DNA of 13,437 nt from an uncultured Methanobrevibacter sp. (GCF_937906425.1 NZ_CALCYR010000245.1:1-13437); one strand, 5' to 3'; shown: positions 1 to 7,673, counted from the first letter of the stretch. Numbers and translations: made by a program. The notes: generated by a model not told the origin, from the letters alone.

Positions 1-95
1 AATTTAAATCTAAATAGAAAAAATAGTGAAAAAAATTGAAAAAAATTTTTTATAAAAAATTTAAATCTAAATAGAAAAATAGTGAAAAAATTTAA
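1..95. repeat. Two-copy AT-rich direct repeat
   Basis: A segment of about 34 bases beginning AATTTAAATCTAAATAGAAA at position 1 recurs at position 58 with one A deleted. Both copies continue into ATAGTGAAAAAA. The first 190 bases hold no convincing gene; apart from this repeat they are low-complexity A-rich sequence. No function is inferred. Confidence 0.6.
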
Positions 96-191
96 AATAA
101 AATCAAATACAATGAATAAGTAAAATTAGAAAAATAAGAAAAAATAGTAATAAGATATTAAAAAAGAAAAAAAGAAAAACTAATTATTAAA

Positions 192-464
192 TTATAAATA
201 ACTAGTTAAAATAGTCCATGCTATAAACCAACAGAATCCGAATGGAAGAATTCCATCCCATAACCATGCAGAAAATCCTTTAATTTCTTCTCCAAAGTAT
301 TTTTGACATAGTTGACCAATAGCATAAAGTATAACTATACCAATTGCAAATGCTAAAACATCATTTTTAAATCCAAACCAGCCTAATGTAAATGCTGTAG
401 ATAAAACAGCTGAAACGAGAGCTCCAACAAGGTGAATTGATACAGTTTGAACAGTTGAATCCAT
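192..464 (-). CDS. Small three-helix membrane protein, EMC6-like candidate
   Basis: This 90-residue protein has three predicted hydrophobic helices, at about residues 8-30, 35-55 and 70-88, and almost no soluble portion. The ATG start is supported by a strong GGAGG about seven bases upstream on the minus strand. By eye, the order of features (small-residue-rich first helix, second helix ending in KYF at 55-57, a short polar loop, then a tryptophan- and phenylalanine-rich last helix) matches the eukaryotic ER membrane complex subunit EMC6, which has KYF at the same relative place. EMC6 belongs to the Oxa1/EMC/GET membrane insertion machinery, and archaeal EMC6-like proteins have been proposed. 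The role here is therefore an inference: possibly a partner of an archaeal YidC-like insertase. Nothing in the neighbourhood supports this. The gene stands alone and diverges from rqcH. If the resemblance is false, it is simply an unknown small integral membrane protein. Confidence 0.8.
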   Translation of the reverse strand: MDSTVQTVSIHLVGALVSAVLSTAFTLGWFGFKNDVLAFAIGIVILYAIGQLCQKYFGEEIKGFSAWLWDGILPFGFCWFIAWTILTSYL

Positions 465-902
465 TAATTTTCCTCCAAATTGTATAAATAATAAATAAAT
501 TGATTAATTAAAAATAATAGTTTAAGATAAGATAATTTAAAGCCGTAAAATAAAATTAAAAGAAAAATAAAATTATAAATGAAATCATTTTATAAAATAA
601 ATTTAAATTCAATTAATTTTTACACTTCTTAATCATAAAAAACTATAGTTATTAATTATATAAGTTAATATAATATATAAAATATTGCATAAAAATTAGA
701 AAAAAAGGAAAAAATTAAAAAAAAAAATAATTTGTAAAAAATTAACTTTTTCTTAATCTTAAAAATTCCTAAAAAAATAAAATGACAATTTTAATCGGGT
801 AAATTAAAAATAAAATAAAAAATTTAATCTAATTTATTAAAATTCCTAAAATAATAATACTTATTAAAAACATAATTAAATTATAAACTTAAGGATGAAA
901 AT
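465..902. other. Divergent spacer without a gene
   Basis: These 440 bases separate the start codons of the divergent membrane-protein and rqcH genes, so promoters for both must lie here. The sequence is very AT-rich and contains many TATA-like strings, so no single box can be assigned. A 7-bp inverted repeat (TTTTAAT, loop CGGGTAA, ATTAAAA) lies at 789-809 and includes one of the few GC-containing patches. No RNA gene or small ORF with a ribosome binding site was seen. Confidence 0.5.
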
Positions 903-3020
903 ATGAAATCAATGTCAAATGTGGACATATACACAATATGTCAAGAATTAAATGATTTATTGCTTGGAGCAAGAGTGGACAAGTCATTCCAACCTACCAA
1001 GGATACAGTGGTAATGAGGTTCCATAAGGCTGGAACAGGAAGGATGGATCTTGTAATTCAAGCAGGAAAAAGGATACACATAAGCCAATATCCATTAACA
1101 AATCCTCAAAATCCCCCTAGTTTTCCAATGCTACTTAGAAAAAGAGTGAAAGGAGCAAATGTCATAAGCGTAAGCCAACACAATTTTGACCGTGTCGTTG
1201 AAATAAAGATGAAAAAGGAAGAGACATATACACTTATAGTTGAACTCTTTGCAAAGGGAAACATCATACTTCTTAATGAATCAAATGAGATAATATTGCC
1301 TCTAAAACGCAAGCAATGGAGCGATAGGGACATAAGCTCCAAAAAGGAATATGTTTTCCCACAGGAACATGGGATAAACCCTATTGAAATAGAATTTGAT
1401 GAATTTAAGGACATTGTAAAGGCCAGTGATGATGAGATTGTACGTCTTCTTGCAAAAAGCGGACTTGGAAGCCTTTATGCAGAGGAGATAATGCTCAATA
1501 CCTCAATCAACAAGAAAACTCCATGCAGCGATTTAAGCGGGGAGGAAATAAGAACAATCTTTGAAGCATTGGAGAAGGTCTTCAAGCCGCTTAAGGATAA
1601 GGAATTCACTCCAATCATTGTAAACAATAAAAACATGAAGGAAAACTTTGAAAGTGAAAATTCTGAAAGTGAAATTGAAAATAAGAAGTTAGATAGTGAA
1701 ATCCAGAACAAAAAGCCGGACAACAATTTACAGAACCAAAAACCAGACAGCGATTTACAGAACAAGAAACAAATCAGCAAATTCAAGGAAAAGGAAGATG
1801 TCATTCCATTAAAGCTAAAGCAATACGAAGGCTTTGAAGAGAAGAAATACGACTCTTTCAATGAGGCCTGTGATGAGTTCTACTCCTCAAAGGTAAAGAA
1901 TGAAATAACAGACATTCAGGAAGCTGCCTGGAACAAGAAAGTTGGGAAATTTTCCAAAAGGCTTGAAAAGCAGGAAGAAACCCTTCACAACTTTGAAAGG
2001 ACCATTGAAGAGTCCCAAAAGAAGGGAGAACTTATATTCACCAATTACTTGCAGATTGAAAACATCATCAATGTAATCAATGATGCAAGGGCAAAGGACT
2101 ATCCATACAAGGAAATAGCTAAAACATTGAAAAAGGCTAAAAAGGATGGAATGGCTGAAGCCCAAATATTTGAATCAATGGATCCATTGGGAAACATCAC
2201 ACTTAGAATAGATGATACATCCGTTTCAATGGATTCAAGAAAATCAATTCCAGACAATGCTGAAGTCTATTATGAAAAAAGCAAGAAGGCAAAAAGAAAA
2301 ATCAAGGGCGCTCTTATTGCTATTGAAAACACAAAGAGACAATTGGCTGAAATGGAAGAGAAAAAGGAAAAGGCAATGGCAAACATCATGGTTCCACAGA
2401 AAAGGGTCAAGAAGAACCTTAAGTGGTATGAAAAGTTAAGATGGTTTGTTTCAGGTGATGGAACACTTGTGGTCTGCGGTAGGGATGCAGGTTCAAATGA
2501 GGCTGTTGTAAAGAAATATCTTGAACAGAATGATGTTTATTTACATGCAGACATACATGGAGCGCCTTCAGTTGTTGCTAAAATTAGTAGCGACAAGTTA
2601 AATAATGATTTGCTTTATGAATTAGGTATCTTTGCAGCTTCCTTTTCAAGTGCTTGGTCAAGAAACTATGGAATGCAGGACGTTTATTGGGTTGAACCGG
2701 AACAGGTTTCAAAAACACCTGTTTCAGGAGAGTTTGTACCTAAGGGAGCATTTATCATAAGGGGACATAGAAACTACATCAGGGGATGCAAGTTGGAAAT
2801 CTCCATTGGAATCGTTGAATACGACGGAGAAAAACGTATTATGGCAGGACCTAAGACAGCTATGGAAAAGTATACAAGTAAGTTTGTTACTATAAAACCA
2901 GGATACACTAAAAAAGAGAAAATAGCTAAGGAGATTTTAGCTAGAATAAATGAGGACAACTTGATAAGCCTTGATGACGTTGTTAGAGTACTGCCAAGTG
3001 GAAAATGTGATTTTGTTTAA
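903..3020 (+). CDS. rqcH: Ribosome quality control protein RqcH (Rqc2/NEMF, NFACT family)
   Basis: This 705-residue cytosolic protein belongs to the NFACT family (bacterial RqcH, yeast Rqc2, human NEMF). Family members bind a 50S subunit carrying a stalled peptidyl-tRNA and, with tRNA-Ala, add C-terminal alanine tails that mark the peptide for degradation. The NFACT-N domain spans about residues 4-150 and contains Asp96-Arg97, matching the D-R pair required for tailing in Bacillus RqcH. A helix-hairpin-helix-like segment (about 175-230) follows. The long coiled-coil arms lie at about 320-380 and 450-495. The NFACT-R domain starts near 505 with the family-typical WYEKLRWF and GRDAGSNE and runs to about 660. 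A low-complexity, four-unit repeat linker (256-291) is unusual. ATG 903 is preferred over the in-frame ATG at 912 because AAGGATG ends five bases before it. Older annotations call this family 'fibronectin-binding protein'. It appears monocistronic and converges on the next gene. Confidence 0.95.
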   Translation: MKSMSNVDIYTICQELNDLLLGARVDKSFQPTKDTVVMRFHKAGTGRMDLVIQAGKRIHISQYPLTNPQNPPSFPMLLRKRVKGANVISVSQHNFDRVVEIKMKKEETYTLIVELFAKGNIILLNESNEIILPLKRKQWSDRDISSKKEYVFPQEHGINPIEIEFDEFKDIVKASDDEIVRLLAKSGLGSLYAEEIMLNTSINKKTPCSDLSGEEIRTIFEALEKVFKPLKDKEFTPIIVNNKNMKENFESENSESEIENKKLDSEIQNKKPDNNLQNQKPDSDLQNKKQISKFKEKEDVIPLKLKQYEGFEEKKYDSFNEACDEFYSSKVKNEITDIQEAAWNKKVGKFSKRLEKQEETLHNFERTIEESQKKGELIFTNYLQIENIINVINDARAKDYPYKEIAKTLKKAKKDGMAEAQIFESMDPLGNITLRIDDTSVSMDSRKSIPDNAEVYYEKSKKAKRKIKGALIAIENTKRQLAEMEEKKEKAMANIMVPQKRVKKNLKWYEKLRWFVSGDGTLVVCGRDAGSNEAVVKKYLEQNDVYLHADIHGAPSVVAKISSDKLNNDLLYELGIFAASFSSAWSRNYGMQDVYWVEPEQVSKTPVSGEFVPKGAFIIRGHRNYIRGCKLEISIGIVEYDGEKRIMAGPKTAMEKYTSKFVTIKPGYTKKEKIAKEILARINEDNLISLDDVVRVLPSGKCDFV
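1668..1775 (+). repeat. In-frame 27-bp tandem repeat in rqcH, four units
   Basis: Four 27-bp units start at 1668, 1695, 1722 and 1749 and encode residues 256-291 as nine-residue units: SEIENKKLD, SEIQNKKPD, NNLQNQKPD and SDLQNKKQI. They lie in the charged linker between the N-terminal half and the coiled coil. Because the period is a multiple of three, the reading frame is kept. This is likely a recent local duplication in a tolerant, disordered linker. Confidence 0.85.
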
Positions 3021-3047
3021 TTGAATATCTTTATTTGATTAAACAAA
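3012..3047 (+). terminator. Hairpin overlapping the rqcH stop codon
   Basis: TTTGTTTAAT at 3012-3021 and ATTAAACAAA at 3038-3047 form a perfect 10-bp inverted repeat with a 16-base loop. The left arm contains the TAA stop (3018-3020), and T-rich sequence follows. It may terminate transcription or stabilise the 3' end, although archaeal termination can rely on the T-tract alone. Confidence 0.45.
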
Positions 3048-3090
3048 TATTATTTTATTATTTAAACAGTGAAAAAAATAGCTAAATAAA

Positions 3091-3275
3091 TTAAAATTAG
3101 TTAAAATAGAAAATAAATAAAATAAAATTAAAAAAAATTAAAATTAGTAAAAAAAGAAAATAAATAAAAATAAAATTAAAAAAAATTAAAATTAGTACAA
3201 ATAGAAAATAAATTAAAATAAAATTAAAAATAATTAAAAAACAATAAAAATAGAAAATAAAAATTAAATTAAATA
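3091..3275. repeat. ~48-bp AT-rich tandem repeat, four degenerate units
   Basis: Units of roughly 48 bases start at 3091, 3138, 3186 and about 3234. Each begins near TTAAAATTAGT, passes through AGAAAATAAA and ends in an ATAAAATTAAA stretch. They occupy most of the non-coding spacer between the convergent rqcH and UPF0173 genes. No gene or promoter is needed here, and none was seen. Confidence 0.65.
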
Positions 3276-3292
3276 AGGATTAAACCTAATTT

Positions 3293-3430
3293 ATTATTCT
3301 TTTTTTAAATCTGAAACTTAATTTCAATTATTATTCTTTTAAAACTGAATTTAAGTTAAAATTATTCTTTTTTTTAAATTCAGAAAATTTAAATAATTAT
3401 TCCTCTTTTTTAAAGTCAGGAACATAAGTT
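3293..3430. repeat. Degenerate tandem copies of the UPF0173 gene 3' end
   Basis: The motif ATTATTC(T/C)T followed by a T-run, AAA and a TC(A/T)GA-like string starts at 3293, 3330, 3361 and 3396. The copy at 3396 is the actual end of the adjacent minus-strand gene (codons for DFKKEE plus the TAA stop). The other three lie downstream of that stop and resemble decayed copies of about 31-37 bases. Confidence 0.6.
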
Positions 3431-4113
3431 TCCAATGGATTCATTATAACAACTTCCACCTTAGGATGGAGCTGATTAACAAAATTGGAGAAAACCGCAG
3501 GGTCCTGCTCTATTGCAGGGAAAGTATTGTAATGCATAGGAATAGCTACCTTTGGAGCAATCCACATAGCAGCCAATGCGCCTTGGAAAGGATCCATTGT
3601 AAATCTGTCTCCAATAGGAATCAATGCAATGTCCGGCTTGAAGATTTTTCCAACAACATTTTCCAAATCACTGAATAATCCTGTGTCTCCAGCATGGAAT
3701 ATTTTGGTTCCGTCCTCCAATGTAATCAGGAAACTTCCAGGATCTCCAGCTGGACGGATTTCATCAGTAAAATCAATGGAGGATGAATGTTTAGCATCAA
3801 GCATTGTAATTTTTATTCCCTGAATACTGACTGAACCTCCAGTGTTCATGCTTACACAGTCAAAGCCCTGTTCACCAAGGAACAATGAGATTTCGTGATT
3901 TGCAACAAGGGTTGCATTAGAATTGTTTGCTATTTCCATAGCGTCTCCAAAGTGGTCTGAATGACCATGGGTTATGCAAATAATATTAGCGTCTATGTCC
4001 TCAACAGGAAGAGGACAGGCAGGGTTATTGCTAATAAAAGGATCTATTAATATTTTAACTCCTTCTTCACTTATTATTTCAAAAGCAGAATGACCTAACC
4101 ATTTTAATTCCAT
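3397..4113 (-). CDS. UPF0173 metal-dependent hydrolase (metallo-beta-lactamase fold)
   Basis: This 238-residue cytosolic protein covers the full length of the UPF0173/UlaG-like branch of the metallo-beta-lactamase superfamily. The typical opening WLGHSAF is at residues 5-11. The metal-binding motif HGHSDH has His49, His51, Asp53 and His54. Further likely ligands are His109, the HAGD segment (His140, Asp143) and His194 in PMHYNT, so a complete two-metal site is present. The natural substrate of this family is generally unknown. UlaG itself is an ascorbate-6-phosphate lactonase, but that activity should not be transferred here. The ATG at 4113 is preceded by GGTG with a five-base spacer, a good archaeal ribosome binding site. 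The gene stands alone, with its 3' end facing rqcH and about 190 bases separating its start from the stop of the stalk protein gene. Confidence 0.93.
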   Translation of the reverse strand: MELKWLGHSAFEIISEEGVKILIDPFISNNPACPLPVEDIDANIICITHGHSDHFGDAMEIANNSNATLVANHEISLFLGEQGFDCVSMNTGGSVSIQGIKITMLDAKHSSSIDFTDEIRPAGDPGSFLITLEDGTKIFHAGDTGLFSDLENVVGKIFKPDIALIPIGDRFTMDPFQGALAAMWIAPKVAIPMHYNTFPAIEQDPAVFSNFVNQLHPKVEVVIMNPLETYVPDFKKEE

Positions 4114-4304
4114 ATTTACACCAAAAATATTTTTTTTATAATTAAATAAACATTATTTTTTTAATATAATGAATTTTTAAAATTAAATAAATAATAATAA
4201 TTCTTTTAAAACAATGAAAATTCAATTTAAAGTTTTAAATTAATTTTAAATTGAAAAGAATCATGATTTAGAAAAAAATTTTTGAATAATTAGCATTAGA
4301 TTAA

Positions 4305-6563
4305 TTAACTCTCATCAGCAGTTGAGACATTTATTTCCAAATCCTTAGCTATCTCCCAGGAGGAATTAAACAATTCCTTAATGTTTTCAACTGAATCCTT
4401 GTCAGTGTATACAGCACCATATTCAAAGTCATCTTCAGATACACTGTTTGAAATCAATAATGCATGGGAAGTGTCTCCAATCAAATTGAAGGAATTAACT
4501 AAAGGCATTGTCTTGATTTCAACTCCTTTCTTAATCAAAGAGCTTAATAAGAGAACATAGGAAATGTCTTCCAAATCAAATTCCTGAATTATGATTCTTG
4601 TTTTTATCTGAGCAATGCTTGACAAGAAACGTTCTCCCATATCCTTGATTGTAGGAGCTTCCAATAATATTTCTTCCTTGGAGTGACTTGCTACCTCTTC
4701 AAAAGCCTCTTGGGAAGTTAGAATACCCTTTTCACAAATAACATAACTGTTCAATAACTTTGGAATAGGCAATGATTCAGGATTGTTTGGATCTATTTTA
4801 ATTGTCTCTTGTGGCTTGGAAGCATCTAAATCAGATTTTTCTTCACCCAAATCATCAAGGCTTGATTGAACTGTCTTCAAGTCCCTTTCCAAATCATCAA
4901 GACTTGTGCCTATATTATCTACATCCTGAAGATTTTCTAAACCTGGAATGGATTCTTCAGCACTGGAATTCGGAATGGAACCAATACCAGAATCTATAAT
5001 GGACTCAACACTAGAATCAGGAATAGCATTAGCACCAAAATCAGGAATAGCATTAGTACTAGAATCAGGAATAACATTAGCACCAGAATCAGGAATAGCA
5101 TTAGCACCAGAATCCCCAGCAACAGAATCAACAATAGATCCTATAGCCTTATTTTCCCCACTTGACTTATCCTCATCGGCTTTAGGAACTTCCTTCTTAT
5201 GTGGCCTTGAAAGATTGGAAATGCCTGATTTTTTGGAAATCGGATTTGTGGATGAGACTGAAGTTGGTCTAGGCAAATCATTTACATCAACTGTTTCGCG
5301 AGAAATAGGACTTATTGAAAAGCTTCCATCATCCAAACTTTCCTCAAGCAAAGTTTCATATTCTGAAACTTGATTAATCTCCTCATAATCACCATAGGCT
5401 GAAACTTGATTAATCTCCTCATAATCACCATAGGCTGAAACCTGATTAATCTCCTCATAATCACCAGAGGCTGAAACTTGATTTGATTCTTCAAAATCAC
5501 CCTCATAGTCGGATTCGGCATGAATTGGAGTGATTGAAAATGATTCATCTGAAGCTTCATCAAAAATCACGTTATTGTAACTTGTATTTTCAGATTGGGC
5601 AAGGTTATAAACAGTTTCATTTTCATCCTCATCATAGCCGAAATCTGAAATAGGCAATATTACCTCATCATCAATGACCTTTGGAATCAATGTATAGCTG
5701 TCATCACTTGAGGAATTGTCATAAATTGTTTCAGTTTCTCCAACAGTAGCCAAAGCCTCTGATATTTCCTTGGATCTTCTTGGAATATTTGAAACTTTAT
5801 GAGATTTCCTTTTAGGTTTACGGGTAACTTTCATAGGTTTTTCATAATTAGGGGTGAAATAAACCTTGTCCCCCTCATTTTGACCTTCCAAAGAGTTGAC
5901 AGGTGCAGATTCAGACCTATCATCCAAATAGCCATAGGTTCTTCCATTAGGTGAGGATCTTGAAGAATTTCTCTTGATAGATGGGAGTTTAAATTTAGAC
6001 TTTTCTTCATTTTGACTTTTGGTTTTTAAAACCATTTTGCTTTCATCAATTGAATTGTCCTTGAAAATATCCTTTCTTTCACTTGGCTGATAGTCTGTGG
6101 AAAAGTCAGAAGAGGTGGATTCATCATCATATGACTCGGAATTTTCAGGAATTCTTAGGACAGCCCTTGAACTTTCATTTGATTTTGATTTTGGTCCAGT
6201 CCTTCTATTTGCCTTGGAAATCTTGTCATCGGTACTCTTGATTAACTTTCCAACTTCCTTGGCACCATTTTGAATTGATGAATTTAATGCACCACTACGG
6301 GATTGGGATTTAGTGCTTTGATTCAATCTTTGTTTTGAATTGGAAGAAGAATCAAGCTCCAAAAGATTGTTTATAGCATTTCCATGAGAATTTAAAATCC
6401 TCATGATAAATGCCGGAAGTAATTTATATAAACCAAATAGAGTTATGAGAACGCCTAATATTAATATTAAATCGATAAGGCGATAAACGATACTGCCATA
6501 GACTAAAACCAAACCTACGGCAGTTAATAAAACTCCTGTAAATATGTCTAACGAATCTGCCAC
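4305..6563 (-). CDS. Membrane-anchored acidic repeat protein with folded C-terminal domain
   Basis: I do not recognise this protein of about 752 residues as a named family. It opens with two closely spaced hydrophobic helices (about residues 7-26 and 29-49). A very long Ser/Asp/Glu/Asn-rich, probably disordered stretch follows (about 60-595), with a basic patch in its first half (about 240-265). The stretch includes four 12-residue repeats (353-400) and six 8-residue repeats (484-531). The last 150 residues look folded. Alternating strands and helices (EEILLEAP, TRIIIQEFD, VEIKTMPL, HALLIS) and the ending GAVYTDKDSVENIKELFNSSW resemble, by eye, the phospholipase D-like C-terminal domains of archaeal TrmB-type regulators, but there is no HKD catalytic motif. 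The ORF opens at a GTG at 6575, directly after an in-frame TAG and with no room for a ribosome binding site. The GTG at 6563 has AGGTG nine bases upstream, so I start there. Membrane topology and function are unknown. Confidence 0.85.
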   Translation of the reverse strand: MADSLDIFTGVLLTAVGLVLVYGSIVYRLIDLILILGVLITLFGLYKLLPAFIMRILNSHGNAINNLLELDSSSNSKQRLNQSTKSQSRSGALNSSIQNGAKEVGKLIKSTDDKISKANRRTGPKSKSNESSRAVLRIPENSESYDDESTSSDFSTDYQPSERKDIFKDNSIDESKMVLKTKSQNEEKSKFKLPSIKRNSSRSSPNGRTYGYLDDRSESAPVNSLEGQNEGDKVYFTPNYEKPMKVTRKPKRKSHKVSNIPRRSKEISEALATVGETETIYDNSSSDDSYTLIPKVIDDEVILPISDFGYDEDENETVYNLAQSENTSYNNVIFDEASDESFSITPIHAESDYEGDFEESNQVSASGDYEEINQVSAYGDYEEINQVSAYGDYEEINQVSEYETLLEESLDDGSFSISPISRETVDVNDLPRPTSVSSTNPISKKSGISNLSRPHKKEVPKADEDKSSGENKAIGSIVDSVAGDSGANAIPDSGANVIPDSSTNAIPDFGANAIPDSSVESIIDSGIGSIPNSSAEESIPGLENLQDVDNIGTSLDDLERDLKTVQSSLDDLGEEKSDLDASKPQETIKIDPNNPESLPIPKLLNSYVICEKGILTSQEAFEEVASHSKEEILLEAPTIKDMGERFLSSIAQIKTRIIIQEFDLEDISYVLLLSSLIKKGVEIKTMPLVNSFNLIGDTSHALLISNSVSEDDFEYGAVYTDKDSVENIKELFNSSWEIAKDLEINVSTADES
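4971..5114 (-). repeat. In-frame 24-bp tandem repeat, six units
   Basis: Six exact-length 24-bp units start at 4971, 4995, 5019, 5043, 5067 and 5091. In the minus-strand protein they encode eight-residue units of the type DSGANAIP, DSGANVIP and DSSTNAIP (residues 484-531). The four units from 5019 to 5114 are nearly identical and the two at the other end have diverged. This is a likely length-variable stalk segment. Confidence 0.9.
5364..5507 (-). repeat. In-frame 36-bp tandem repeat, four units
   Basis: Units start at 5364, 5400, 5436 and 5472 with a period of exactly 36 bases. They encode the 12-residue unit YEEINQVSAYGD (residues 353-400). The two central protein units are identical and the flanking ones are diverged. 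The high nucleotide identity points to recent duplication. Confidence 0.92.
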
Positions 6564-6612
6564 AGAAATACCCACCTAATTAAATATGATATCATTTTTT
6601 TATTTTAATAGC

Positions 6613-6720
6613 ATTTTACTGAATTTAAGATTAAAATTAATTTAAAATTTTTATTTTATCAAATCGAAGATTAAAATTAAATTAATTATTATTTTACTGA
6701 ATTTAAGATTAAAACTAAAC
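6613..6720. repeat. ~39-bp repeat, three copies
   Basis: The segment beginning ATTTTACTGAATTTAAGATT occurs at 6613 and 6691, with a diverged copy (ATTTTATCAAATCGAAGATT) at 6653. Spacings are 40 and 38 bases. It lies upstream of the stalk-protein gene, between it and the pilin pair. Confidence 0.6.
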
Positions 6721-7127
6721 ATATTAGCCATATTTTAAGATTCGAATTTTAAAAAATTCTTAGTATTATACTAAAATCTTGAAAAGAAAATTAAAAATTT
6801 CTTAATTAAGTAATCTAATTATTTAACTTAATAAAAATTGAAATTACTATAAGATAATCTTAATTAATAAAATTTAAACTATTATTAATATTTAATTATA
6901 GAATTACTCATTTATATAATTTTGTCTTAAAATCATAAAAAAAGCTATGAAAATCTAATAAAAACTAATATTGTTATAATAAAATTAGAAAAAACAATAA
7001 AAAGGAAAATTTTAAAATTCAATTCAAGATTTAAGAAAATAATATAATAATTATTGAAAATTAAAAGAATTAAAGAACAATTGAAAAATTAAATTTTGAT
7101 TTTAAATTAATTTTTTTAAAAAAAGTG

Positions 7128-7355
7128 TAAAATTTAAATTAAATAGTAAAATTTAAAAAAATAGTTAAAATTTAAAAAAATTACTAAAATTCAAAATAAT
7201 TATAAAAATTTAAAAAAATTACTAAAATTCAAAATAACTACTAAAATTCAAAATAATTACTAAAATTTAAAATAACCACTAAAATTCAAAAAAATGGTTA
7301 AAATTTAAAAAAACAAGTAAAATTCAATTTAAATGTAAAATAAAGAAAAAATAAT
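7128..7355. repeat. 19-bp tandem array, about 11-12 units, upstream of pilin promoter
   Basis: The word TAAAATT, or a one-base variant, recurs at 7128, 7147, 7166, 7185, 7204, 7223, 7242, 7261, 7280, 7299 and 7318, with a decayed copy near 7336. The spacing is 19 bases throughout. A typical unit is TAAAATTCAAAATAATTAC. The last three or four bases vary most (GTG, AGT, TAC, CAC, GGT). The array ends about 25 bases before the TATA box of the pilin pair. Confidence 0.85.
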
Positions 7356-7378
7356 AATTTTTAAAAAAAATAAAGCAA

Positions 7379-7387
7379 TATATAAAT
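7379..7387 (+). promoter_or_regulatory. TATA box of the pilin pair
   Basis: TATATAAAT lies about 45-55 bases before the pilin start codon, so transcription would begin near 7410 and leave a short leader containing GGAGG. It is one of the clearest TATA boxes in the window, although the background is AT-rich. Confidence 0.5.
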
Positions 7388-7432
7388 AGAATAAAAGAAA
7401 AACTATATGCACAAACTATTATGGAGGCAAAA

Positions 7433-7657
7433 ATGTTTATTGAAAAATTAAAAAAAGAAAGCAAATATAATTTTAGAAAATTGACTGAAGACAATAATGG
7501 CCAAGGAGCTGCAGAATATATTTTATTATTCGGAGGAGTGATTGTTATTGCACTTGCAGGGCTTTTAATTTACAGATCCTATTTTAGCAATAGTGCAAGC
7601 GGATTAAATGCAACTGAAGACATCAGTTCAATTAGAAACAATATGACCAATTATTAA
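7433..7657 (+). CDS. Class III signal-peptide pilin-like protein, first of pair
   Basis: This 74-residue protein has the class III (EppA-type) prepilin layout. A lysine-rich leader of 23 residues ends in Gly, Gln24 would be the first mature residue, Glu is at mature position 5 (QGAAE), and one hydrophobic helix follows (about 29-48). Cleavage between Gly23 and Gln24 would leave a mature peptide of about 51 residues. In methanogens such proteins are type IV-like pilus subunits or pseudopilins made by a dedicated prepilin peptidase. Two N-glycosylation sequons (NAT at 59-61, NMT at 70-72) lie in the exposed tail. The frame also opens at an ATG at 7421, but that codon directly abuts the GGAGG at 7423-7427. 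The ATG at 7433 has this sequence at a correct six-base spacing, so I start there. The second pilin follows 16 bases later. No peptidase, ATPase or TadC-like gene is nearby. Confidence 0.88.
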   Translation: MFIEKLKKESKYNFRKLTEDNNGQGAAEYILLFGGVIVIALAGLLIYRSYFSNSASGLNATEDISSIRNNMTNY

Positions 7658-7673
7658 ATTAAAGACTAGAATT

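Larger units (their letters stand above)
6576..7432. other. Divergent 850-base spacer without a gene
   Basis: No ORF with a ribosome binding site and no RNA gene was seen between the stalk-protein and pilin starts. The spacer contains a 10-bp palindrome ATGATATCAT (6586-6595) just upstream of the stalk-protein start. It also holds a three-copy repeat near 6613-6720 and a 19-bp tandem array near 7128-7355, followed by the pilin promoter. The middle part (about 6730-7120) is plain AT-rich sequence. Confidence 0.6.

Noticed and set aside
789..809. 7-bp inverted repeat upstream of rqcH as an operator
   Set aside because: It is a short all-AT stem in an AT-rich spacer, seen only once; chance occurrence is likely.
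1475..1861. Minus-strand 128-codon open frame rich in Ser, Phe and Leu
   Set aside because: It lies wholly inside rqcH and its repetitive composition mirrors the lysine/glutamate-rich linker on the coding strand.
4948..5373. Plus-strand 141-codon open frame with regular PESGIAL-type repeats
   Set aside because: It is the antisense shadow of the 24-bp repeats in the stalk protein gene; it has no ribosome binding site and its regularity comes from the real gene.
6586..6595. Palindrome ATGATATCAT upstream of the stalk gene
   Set aside because: It is short and AT-only; there is no second copy to support a regulatory role.
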